From: Candidatus Methanofastidiosia archaeon
GTDB taxonomy: Archaea > Methanobacteriota_B > Thermococci > Methanofastidiosales > Methanofastidiosaceae
Assembly (NCBI GenBank): GCA_003558335.1
Contig: PWMA01000066.1
Coordinates: 1 to 7,794, forward strand
DNA length: 7,794 bases
Direction of reading: 5' to 3'
Below are positions 1-5,004 of the stretch, in pieces. The position numbers and the translations under genes were made by a program. Position 1 is the stretch's first letter; each line of letters opens with the position of its first letter. Below the pieces are notes generated by a model. That model was given only the letters and a program-made list of their open reading frames with translations, did not search any database and was not told the origin of the DNA.

Positions 1-481
1 CAAGGGCGCCCGCATTGCAATGTGTGAGGATAGAATCTCCAGTGGAAATAAGGGGGTCACCGTTCTCCCCTATTCGCCTATTGATGTCAGAATCTTCCGT
101 CCTTATACGTTCAGCCTCTAGTATAAGCTCTTTTTTTATTTCTGGAATTGAAAGACTCTTTATTTTGTCTAAGTGGGCCATCATGCGCTCTACTGCCCAC
201 ATGAGATTTACTGCAGTAGGTCTTGCATGTTTAATCTTTTCTCCTTCCCTTATAGCGCTAAAAAACTCTTCTTTACTCTCACCTTCATAACTCAATGCAG
301 AAAGTACTACGCCGTATGCCCCTGCAACACCAATAGCAGGCGCCCCTCTTATAGCAAGAGACTTAATTGCAGCTTCCAATTTTTTTACATCCTTACACGA
401 CACAACTTCAAACCTTTCTGGCAAAAGAGTCTGCTCTATATATTTAACCTCATTATCTTCAAAAAAAATAGTTTTTATCAT
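1..481 (-). CDS. mtnA: S-methyl-5-thioribose-1-phosphate isomerase (MtnA family), N-terminal part
   Basis: Cytosolic isomerase of the eIF2B-alpha-like family. MtnA converts methylthioribose-1-phosphate to methylthioribulose-1-phosphate in methionine salvage. The gene runs off the left edge, leaving residues 1-160 with no stop. Seen: RGAPAIGVAGAYG (45-57), ARPTAVNLMWAVERM (86-100), GENG (138-141) and THCNAG (153-158). In MtnA the Cys of THCNAG is catalytic, here Cys155. The partner Asp and the rest of the Rossmann-like half lie outside the window. ATG at 481-479 is the first start after an in-frame TAG (493-491), and the protein begins like family members, with an EQTLLP motif at 16-21. The gene is divergent from carS with 66 bp between start codons. 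The related ribose-1,5-bisphosphate isomerase and eIF2B subunits are less likely, because RGAPAIG plus RPTAVN plus THCNAG is the MtnA pattern. In methanogens such enzymes have also been linked to 5-deoxyribose-1-phosphate, so the true substrate is uncertain. Confidence 0.9.
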   Translation of the reverse strand, partial: MIKTIFFEDNEVKYIEQTLLPERFEVVSCKDVKKLEAAIKSLAIRGAPAIGVAGAYGVVLSALSYEGESKEEFFSAIREGEKIKHARPTAVNLMWAVERMMAHLDKIKSLSIPEIKKELILEAERIRTEDSDINRRIGENGDPLISTGDSILTHCNAGAL

Positions 482-498
482 CTTAAAACCCTAAAAAG

Positions 499-508
499 TT
501 TTAAATAC
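499..508 (+). promoter_or_regulatory. Possible TATA box for carS
   Basis: TTTTAAATAC lies about 40-50 nt before the carS ATG. Archaeal spacing predicts transcription starting near 530 and a short leader. No clear Shine-Dalgarno sequence precedes the ATG (the preceding bases are AACGAGACTTTGC), which would suit weakly led translation. This element interleaves with the divergent mtnA promoter, so the two promoters share the 66-bp gap. A second A/T run, CTATAAAAAG (522-531), is too close to the ATG to be the main element. Confidence 0.3.
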
Positions 509-522
509 TAGAAATTTACCTC

Positions 523-532
523 CTATAAAAAG
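523..532 (-). promoter_or_regulatory. Possible TATA box for mtnA
   Basis: Read on the minus strand, an ACTTTTTATA-like element sits 42-51 nt upstream of the mtnA ATG. At the usual archaeal spacing of about 26 nt from element centre to start of transcription, this gives a leader of roughly 20 nt. An AGGAGG string beside it (plus 518-524) is too far from the ATG (about 36 nt) to act as its ribosome binding site. Position and composition only. Confidence 0.3.
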
Positions 533-547
533 TTAACGAGACTTTGC

Positions 548-1063
548 ATGATAGAAATAACGCCTCTTTTTTTATTCAGCATTATATGGTTTATACTTCC
601 CCCTTATATCGCCAATATGAGCCCTGCGGTATGGGGAGGTGGCCCTCCTCTTGATGGAGGACGAATCCACTCAGATGGCCATAGATTGTTGGGCAAAGGA
701 AAGACTATAAAAGGGACTACAGTCGGCATTTTGGCAGGTGTACTTATAGGGCTTTTACAACACATAGCTTTCCCCTTCTCATCTCTAGGATTTGCCCTAC
801 TAAGGGGATTTCTATTGGGCTCAGGTGCTATATTTGGAGATATTGCAGGGAGCTTTCTAAAAAGAAGGATGGGTATTAAAAGCGGTGATTCGGCACCATT
901 GTTGGATCAGCTTGATTTTATGGCAGGGGCAATAATATTTATCGCTCTTTTGGAGCTTCCTCCTTTAGAGATTATACTAATAGCTATAATAATAACGCCA
1001 GTAGTTCATTTTGTTTCCAATGTGATATGGTTTCTTGCCGGAAGAAAGGAAGTCTGGTGGTAA
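548..1063 (+). CDS. carS: CDP-archaeol synthase (CarS, DUF46)
   Basis: Integral membrane CTP transferase. It activates unsaturated archaetidic acid (2,3-di-O-geranylgeranylglyceryl phosphate) with CTP to CDP-archaeol, the precursor of archaeal polar lipid headgroups. At 171 residues it has full family length. Seen: a membrane helix at about 5-21 leading into PPYIANMSPAVWGGGPP (18-34); the SDGHRLLGKGKTIKG stretch (42-56), matching the family's SDGxRxLGxGKTxxG; a second helix at about 57-75; GDIAGSFLKRRMGIKSGDS (97-115) and PLLDQLD (117-123), whose acidic residues (Asp98, Asp120, Asp123) resemble the metal-binding Asp of cytidylyltransferases; then two C-terminal helices at about 124-165. The ATG at 548 puts the first helix and PPYIAN at the usual distance. 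Its TAA (1061-1063) directly abuts the trmI stop on the other strand. It is one of the clearest archaeal markers in the window. Confidence 0.95.
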   Translation: MIEITPLFLFSIIWFILPPYIANMSPAVWGGGPPLDGGRIHSDGHRLLGKGKTIKGTTVGILAGVLIGLLQHIAFPFSSLGFALLRGFLLGSGAIFGDIAGSFLKRRMGIKSGDSAPLLDQLDFMAGAIIFIALLELPPLEIILIAIIITPVVHFVSNVIWFLAGRKEVWW

Positions 1064-1783
1064 CTAAACTTTTCTTGCAAAGGATAGATATCCAGTGTGT
1101 CCAAGCATTCTAGTCTTTGGTCTTGTTCCTTTTTCCTTTACCTCATACTCTCTAACTATGCATTCTATTGTTTTGGTCTCAGAATAATCGTATTTTGATA
1201 GCTCTCTTCTAAAATCAATGACCTGCTCTATACAAGGGGAAAATGAGAATATATGCCCACCTGCTCTTAATGCATCGTAGGCATGCTCAACTACCCTGTG
1301 AGGCTCAGGAAGATCAAGGCTTACAAGATCGATGTTTTTTTCATCAATTCCCTCATATATGTCCTTTAACTTAAACTCAACATTTCCTTTACCATAGGTA
1401 TCAAGATTATCTTTGGCAATCTTTAGAAAACTCTCCTTTATATCATAAGAGTAAACCTTTCCTGGAAAGACTGTATATGACAGTATTAAAGTCATGGCAC
1501 CTGAACCTGCCCCCGCTTCAACGACGTTATCGCCAGAAGATATTCCAGTATGCGCAACTATCTGGCAAGCGTCTTCAGGATTTATGGTTTGAGGCATCTT
1601 TCTCATCATATATATAAAATCAATGAGATTCGGCTTTATTATAGAAAAGTTTTTTCCCATATGGGACTTTACCTTATCGCCATAATCTTTTCCTATTAGC
1701 TCAGATAGATCAAGTTTACCTATATTTGTGTGAAATATCCTGTTTGTAACAGTTACAAGATATTTCTTTCCTCTGGGATCCAT
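1064..1783 (-). CDS. trmI: tRNA (adenine-N1)-methyltransferase TrmI, archaeal type (start uncertain)
   Basis: SAM-dependent Rossmann methyltransferase. Archaeal TrmI makes m1A at position 58, and often 57, in the T-loop of tRNA. Seen in the 239-residue version: an N-terminal small domain starting DPRGKKYLVTV (2-12), with HTNIGKLDLSELIGK (18-32); the SAM motif VVEAGAGSGA (87-96); the acidic strand end SYDIKE (112-117); the DLPEPHRVVEHA catalytic-loop region (157-168, DLP(E/Q)P in the family); and a C-terminal RPKTRMLGHTGYLSFARK (221-238). The whole length aligns with archaeal TrmI. The ATG at 1783 is the only usual start in frame but is probably too far downstream. Codons 1784-1819 read NVTIKEDDRILL in the same frame, which matches the (I)REGDxVLLVDPRGK beginning of the family. 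The open frame reaches a TGA at 1822-1820. No Shine-Dalgarno sequence precedes 1783, while GAGGTG lies at 1821-1826. See the finding on this start. Confidence 0.93.
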   Translation of the reverse strand: MDPRGKKYLVTVTNRIFHTNIGKLDLSELIGKDYGDKVKSHMGKNFSIIKPNLIDFIYMMRKMPQTINPEDACQIVAHTGISSGDNVVEAGAGSGAMTLILSYTVFPGKVYSYDIKESFLKIAKDNLDTYGKGNVEFKLKDIYEGIDEKNIDLVSLDLPEPHRVVEHAYDALRAGGHIFSFSPCIEQVIDFRRELSKYDYSETKTIECIVREYEVKEKGTRPKTRMLGHTGYLSFARKV

Positions 1784-1820
1784 TAGAAGAATCCGGTCAT
1801 CTTCTTTTATCGTAACATTT

Positions 1821-1826
1821 CACCTC
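1821..1826 (-). promoter_or_regulatory. Shine-Dalgarno-like GAGGTG upstream of trmI
   Basis: GAGGTG on the minus strand matches the core of the anti-Shine-Dalgarno complement. It is followed after AA by an ATG (1818-1816) in the wrong frame: ATG TTA CGA then TAA. In the trmI frame the codons here are AAT GTT ACG ATA AAA GAA, with no usual start. It is probably the real trmI ribosome binding site, with either an unusual start or a one-base sequence error just after it. Confidence 0.4.
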
Positions 1827-1843
1827 TTGATACATACCAAAAA

Positions 1844-1853
1844 TTATATAAAG
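1844..1853 (-). promoter_or_regulatory. Probable TATA box for trmI
   Basis: CTTTATATAA on the minus strand is a near-ideal archaeal TATA element in the 86-bp gap between the DUF131 gene and trmI. The usual spacing puts transcription start near 1822-1824, beside the GAGGTG at 1826-1821. A transcript beginning there would have almost no leader for a start at 1808-1818 and about 40 nt for the ATG at 1783. This implies that trmI has its own promoter rather than relying on read-through from the DUF131 gene. Confidence 0.45.
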
Positions 1854-1869
1854 TTATTAGCGTTTTTAT

Positions 1870-2124
1870 TTATCGAAGTAATTCTCCTCTTGATATAAAT
1901 AAATAAAGTAACATGAGCACTATAGCACCAGAAATTGAAACGATTATTAAAGGTTTAGAGTTTCCAAATATTATTGGGATAGGTCCAATCATTATTATGC
2001 CACCTGTTTCAACTGAGGTTTCTGAATCATCCCTAAATGTTGATAGAAGTGCTCCAGAGATAATAAGAATGACACCTAAAAAAACGACTATAAAACCTAA
2101 CGCTATTAATCGCTCAAAATTCAT
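1870..2124 (-). CDS. DUF131 / TIGR00304 family small membrane protein
   Basis: An 84-residue archaeal membrane protein of unknown function. Seen: helix 1 at about residues 8-28 (GFIVVFLGVILIISGALL); a short polar segment with acidic residues (31-40); the family signature GGIIMIGPIPIIFGNSK (41-57); helix 2 at about 58-77; and a short basic tail. The GG-x-x-x-IGPIPI-x-FG pattern is what I recognise as DUF131. I chose the ATG at 2124-2122. A longer reading from 2226 would add 34 residues of non-conserved sequence and overlap the start of the divergent secF by 50 bp, which is unlikely. With this start the gap to secF is 52 bp. There is no good ribosome binding site. A weak TTAAG-type A/T element at 2147-2156 would fit a leaderless or near-leaderless transcript. 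Its position beside secFD invites a link to membrane-protein biogenesis, but nothing in the sequence proves it. Confidence 0.8.
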   Translation of the reverse strand: MNFERLIALGFIVVFLGVILIISGALLSTFRDDSETSVETGGIIMIGPIPIIFGNSKPLIIVSISGAIVLMLLYLFISRGELLR

Positions 2125-2135
2125 GATACAAAAGT

Positions 2136-2145
2136 TATTTAAATA
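2136..2145 (+). promoter_or_regulatory. Probable TATA box for the secF-secD operon
   Basis: TATTTAAATA is a perfect palindrome in the 52-bp divergent gap. Read on the plus strand it predicts transcription start near 2166, leaving a leader of about 11 nt that would just include or cut into the GGGAGA ribosome binding site (2165-2170) six nt before the secF ATG. On the minus strand it is too close to the DUF131 ATG to serve that gene at normal spacing. Confidence 0.45.
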
Positions 2146-2176
2146 GTTCTTAAGAGTTTGCTTTGGGAGAGCTGAT

Positions 2177-3049
2177 ATGGATATATTTGAAAAAATCTTT
2201 AAAATAGTTGATGTAACTAAATACAATTATAAGAGATTAATGTTAATTCCTGTAGTTGTAGTTTTATTGTCAGGCATTATAGTTGCAACTGTAGGGGTCA
2301 ACTTAGGAGTTGATTTAAGAGGTGGAAACCTAGCAACTGTCCAAGACGTTAGATACACTCCTGAAATCCAAAGTGAGCTGATAACGGCCCTAGGTGATCC
2401 CAATATTACGGTAAGATCTATTTTCAGCCCAATCACAGAAGGTTTTACCGTAGAAACTAGTCCAGATATTAGCTCTTCAGAGTTGTTACGTGTATTAAAT
2501 AATATGTATCCAGACGCCCCTGTAAGCGTTCAGAGTATAGGTCCAACGCTTGGAGCTGCTTTTTTAAGACAAGGCCTTCAAGCCATAATGTTTGCATTTA
2601 TAATAATGGCTATAATTGTTTTTATTGCTTTTAGAATGCCTGTGCCTTCTGGAGCTGTGGTCTTCTCAGCATTTTCTGACATGTTAATTGCTCTAGCCCT
2701 AATGTCTATTACAGGAATTGAACTTTCAAGATATACTATAGCTGCAGTATTGATGATTATAGGTTATTCTGTTGATACAGATATCTTACTAACTACCAGA
2801 GTTTTAAAAGAGAGAGGCGATGACATAGACGATAGAGTAAGGAGGGCTATGAAAACAGGTATAACAATGACTATAACAACTGTTGCAGCTTTATCGGCCC
2901 TTTATATATTCTCAACTTCTGAGATTCTAGATGATATCGCTATTGTTTTGATATTTGGTCTTGTTGCAGATACCTTTATGACTTGGCTATTTAATGTCGG
3001 GGTTTTAAAGTGGTATGCCATTAGAAAGAGAATAGGGGTGATCAGCTAA
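2177..3049 (+). CDS. secF: Protein-export membrane protein SecF
   Basis: Subunit of the SecDF export motor, an RND-superfamily complex that helps pull preproteins across the membrane after SecYEG, in bacteria using the proton gradient. The 290 residues fit archaeal SecF. Seen: a cytoplasmic N-terminal segment; helix 1 at about 21-41; the conserved VDLRGGN (45-51), equivalent to D/F-x-GG of the family; a small extracellular domain (about 52-122) with a ferredoxin-like pattern; the IGPTLGAAFLRQGLQA junction (121-136); helix 2 at about 137-152; helices at about 158-180 and 184-207, including GYSVDTDILLTTRVL (196-210), the archaeal form of the family's GYS-DT motif; a basic cytoplasmic loop (210-228); and two last helices (about 229-246 and 252-275). 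The ATG at 2177 has GGGAGA six nt upstream. The TAA overlaps the secD ATG by one base (TAATG). The order secF then secD is the archaeal arrangement. Confidence 0.96.
   Translation: MDIFEKIFKIVDVTKYNYKRLMLIPVVVVLLSGIIVATVGVNLGVDLRGGNLATVQDVRYTPEIQSELITALGDPNITVRSIFSPITEGFTVETSPDISSSELLRVLNNMYPDAPVSVQSIGPTLGAAFLRQGLQAIMFAFIIMAIIVFIAFRMPVPSGAVVFSAFSDMLIALALMSITGIELSRYTIAAVLMIIGYSVDTDILLTTRVLKERGDDIDDRVRRAMKTGITMTITTVAALSALYIFSTSEILDDIAIVLIFGLVADTFMTWLFNVGVLKWYAIRKRIGVIS
3033..3042 (+). promoter_or_regulatory. Strong ribosome binding site of secD inside the secF end
   Basis: AGGGGTGATC matches nine of ten bases of GGAGGTGATC, the full complement of the 16S rRNA 3' end. It lies six nt before the secD ATG (3049) and within the last secF codons. 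It fixes the secD start and points to translational coupling with secF. Confidence 0.7.
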
Positions 3050-4632
3050 TGAATACTAAGGTTTTAAAGAACGGCAGAGTTATCATATTGATAATCGCAT
3101 TGATGTTTTCGGGGTTTTCAATCTACTTCAATGGCATATCTACTGGACTTGATCTACAAGGAGGAACGCTTGTTACGCTAGAGCTTGAAAGAGCTGTTTC
3201 AAGTGACGATATGGAGGATACTGTCAAAAGATTAGAGTTAAGACTAGACAGACTTGGTATAGCAGATGTAAGTGTTAGACCTTGGGGGGATTCCAATATA
3301 ATGGTTGAGGTGGCGGGAACGTCGCCTGAGAGAGAAGCCAGTGTCATAAGTATACTCGAAGAGCAAGGGGTATACGAAGCAAGAATAGATGGTCAGCTTG
3401 CAGTAAGTGGTGCAGATATTGTTAGAGTAGATGCACCAGAAGTACGTACATTAAGAGGACAAGCGACAACAGAGTGGCAGGTGCCTTTTACTATCACAAG
3501 AGAAGCAGGAAGGAGATTTGCTGAAGTAGCTAAAGGAATGGGCGGATATCCTGTAGACATGTTTCTAGATAGGCCTGTAAACTCAGTTATCTTCATGCAC
3601 CCTGGAGTTTATGAATCACTTACAGGTTCTCCAGATCAGTTTGACATAACTGGAATTGACGCAAATGCTTATGTTCCAATAACTCAAGTTCAAGAGCAGT
3701 TTCCTATTGAAAGAAGAATAGGAGACGATATAAAATTATTAACATTTACCGATGAATCAGAAATACCCTTGCTTTTAGAGGATTATGTTGGTGACAAAGA
3801 AAGAGTAATAATACTGGCAAGTGAAGATGAAGTTGGGAGGGAAACCTTTACCCAAGTAAGAGATATGAATTTCAGAGCAGATAGAGAAGTTAGAGCAGTA
3901 GATGAGGACGACTACACCTACTTTACAAGAGTAGTTGGCCTTATGAGCTCCCCAAGATTATCAGATGACCTTGCTACAGGGGTACCAGCAACTACACCTT
4001 CATACGTTATAACAGGAACCTCTGAAACGCCTGAGATGGCAAGAGAGGAAACATCATCTCTTAGAATTATACTTCAGTCTGGGGCGCTTCCAGTTGCAAC
4101 AAACATTGTAGGACAAAATTTCATCTCACCAACACTTGGTACTGAATTTATAAGACAGGTAATGATTGCAGGTCTTGCTTCGCTTATAGCAGTTGCAGCG
4201 ATTATATTCTTAAGATATAGAAAGGTCACAGTCTCCGTTCCAATACTTCTAATAGCTTTCTCCGAAACTGTGATAATACTTGGGGTAGCATCTGTTATCA
4301 ACTGGACAATTGATCTTGCAGCAATGGCAGGTATAATCGCGGCAATCGGTACAGGGGTAGATCACCAGATAGTTATTACAGACGAGGCCATTACAGGAAG
4401 CGGTGGAGATCTTAGGAGAAAGAAGAGTATCAAAAAGAGAGTAGGACATGCATTCTTTATCATCTTTACTGCAGCCTTGACTACAATAGGAGCTATGGCA
4501 CCTTTAGCCTATCTAAGTTTAGGAATGCTTAGAGGATTTGCAGTAACTACCATAATAGGAGTTCTTATTGGAATAACAATAACAAGACCTGCCTATGGAA
4601 ATGTGGCAAAGATACTGTTAAAGAATCAATGA
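3049..4632 (+). CDS. secD: Protein-export membrane protein SecD
   Basis: Large partner of SecF in the export motor, RND superfamily. At 527 residues it has normal archaeal SecD length. Seen: N-terminal helix at about 9-29; the SecD D1 motif GLDLQGG (33-39); a large extracellular domain (about 40-367) that should hold the P1 base and head regions, beginning with the ferredoxin-like unit around 50-110 (RLELRLDRLGIADVSVRPWG at 61-80); LQSGALPV (342-349), corresponding to the LRaGaLP segment before the membrane block; NFISPTLGTEFIRQ (357-370); and five C-terminal helices, among them about 371-388, 393-415, 420-440, 466-491 and 493-512. The helix-4 block reads GIIAAIGTGVDHQIVITDE (428-446), the archaeal counterpart of the bacterial GMAVDANVLIFER motif. 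The gene is translationally coupled to secF. Its last seven bases overlap the convergent small membrane protein gene. Confidence 0.96.
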   Translation: MNTKVLKNGRVIILIIALMFSGFSIYFNGISTGLDLQGGTLVTLELERAVSSDDMEDTVKRLELRLDRLGIADVSVRPWGDSNIMVEVAGTSPEREASVISILEEQGVYEARIDGQLAVSGADIVRVDAPEVRTLRGQATTEWQVPFTITREAGRRFAEVAKGMGGYPVDMFLDRPVNSVIFMHPGVYESLTGSPDQFDITGIDANAYVPITQVQEQFPIERRIGDDIKLLTFTDESEIPLLLEDYVGDKERVIILASEDEVGRETFTQVRDMNFRADREVRAVDEDDYTYFTRVVGLMSSPRLSDDLATGVPATTPSYVITGTSETPEMAREETSSLRIILQSGALPVATNIVGQNFISPTLGTEFIRQVMIAGLASLIAVAAIIFLRYRKVTVSVPILLIAFSETVIILGVASVINWTIDLAAMAGIIAAIGTGVDHQIVITDEAITGSGGDLRRKKSIKKRVGHAFFIIFTAALTTIGAMAPLAYLSLGMLRGFAVTTIIGVLIGITITRPAYGNVAKILLKNQ

Positions 4633-4934
4633 TCTAAATGGCCATATTTGGATTTAATATTTAATATATCCATTTTTTCTAGAAATGCACCCATCAAAAG
4701 ACCTATTACAAAGAATAAAGCAAGCAGTAATATGCTTATCTCCAATCTAGATGTCAAGAATAGATTAATTGTGTACATGAGTATGCCTGTAAAGCACCCT
4801 AGAGCAAAAACTACAAAAGATCTTGCTAATACTGCCTCTCTTGTTTCTGATTTTGTTGGTATCCTGCTTCTAGTTTCTTCTATGAGATTTAATAGCTCTT
4901 TTCTTAGTTCTTCATCAGTTATATTTACTTCCAT
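4626..4934 (-). CDS. Small two-helix membrane protein, family not recognised
   Basis: A 102-residue protein I cannot assign. Seen: a charged, probably helical N-terminus (5-35, with ITDEELRKELLNLIEETRSR at 5-24) that could form an amphipathic or coiled-coil segment in the cytoplasm; two membrane helices at about 36-60 and 66-86; and a short basic/histidine-containing tail (90-102). Between the helices is a very short loop (TSRLEIS, 61-67), suggesting a hairpin. The opposite-strand frame over the same bases is rich in Ser and Asn and lacks a coherent pattern, so this strand is preferred. The stop (TGA at 4628-4626) overlaps the secD end by seven bases. There is no Shine-Dalgarno sequence, and an A/T element near 4961-4971 would give a nearly leaderless mRNA. 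It is adjacent to secD but on the opposite strand, so co-transcription is excluded. Confidence 0.7.
   Translation of the reverse strand: MEVNITDEELRKELLNLIEETRSRIPTKSETREAVLARSFVVFALGCFTGILMYTINLFLTSRLEISILLLALFFVIGLLMGAFLEKMDILNIKSKYGHLDH
4670..4680 (+). terminator. Possible T-run terminator of the secFD operon
   Basis: CCATTTTTTCT lies about 40 nt after the secD stop and is the strongest plus-strand T-run there. Archaeal RNA polymerase can stop at such runs without a hairpin. It lies inside the convergent gene, where the same bases encode lysine-rich codons, so it may be only a coding coincidence. Confidence 0.25.
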
Positions 4935-4960
4935 GTTATCTTAAAACAGTTGAAACAAAA

Positions 4961-4971
4961 AGCTTAAAAGC
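4961..4971 (-). promoter_or_regulatory. Weak TATA-like element for the small membrane protein gene
   Basis: Minus-strand CTTTTAAGCTT lies about 27-37 nt before the ATG at 4934, which would give a leader of only a few nt. The 70-bp gap 4935-5004 holds nothing else I can name. Downstream of the regulator stop it also contains short T-runs on the minus strand that could serve in termination. Confidence 0.25.
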
Positions 4972-5004
4972 GTTTGTAAAGGCTATGCGATATTCTCAAA
5001 TATA

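Noticed and set aside
15..511. Two overlapping plus-strand open frames of 91 and 112 codons
   Set aside because: They lie antisense to the clear MtnA coding region, are rich in Ser, Phe and Cys, and show no family pattern.
2136..2145. The palindrome TATTTAAATA as a repressor operator
   Set aside because: A symmetric A/T decamer is adequately explained as a TATA box at the right distance from secF, and no second copy is visible.
1913..2146. Plus-strand 77-codon open frame
   Set aside because: It is the antisense shadow of the DUF131 gene, whose IGPIPI motif is on the minus strand.
2125..2226. A 34-residue N-terminal extension of the DUF131 protein, starting inside secF
   Set aside because: The extra residues are not like the family N-terminus and would overlap the secF coding start. 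The ATG at 2124 gives the normal family length.
3123..4449. Several minus-strand open frames of 66-75 codons
   Set aside because: They are antisense shadows within the intact secD gene.
4648..4944. Plus-strand 98-codon open frame after secD
   Set aside because: Its composition is Ser/Asn-rich and incoherent, while the minus strand over the same bases gives a sensible two-helix membrane protein.
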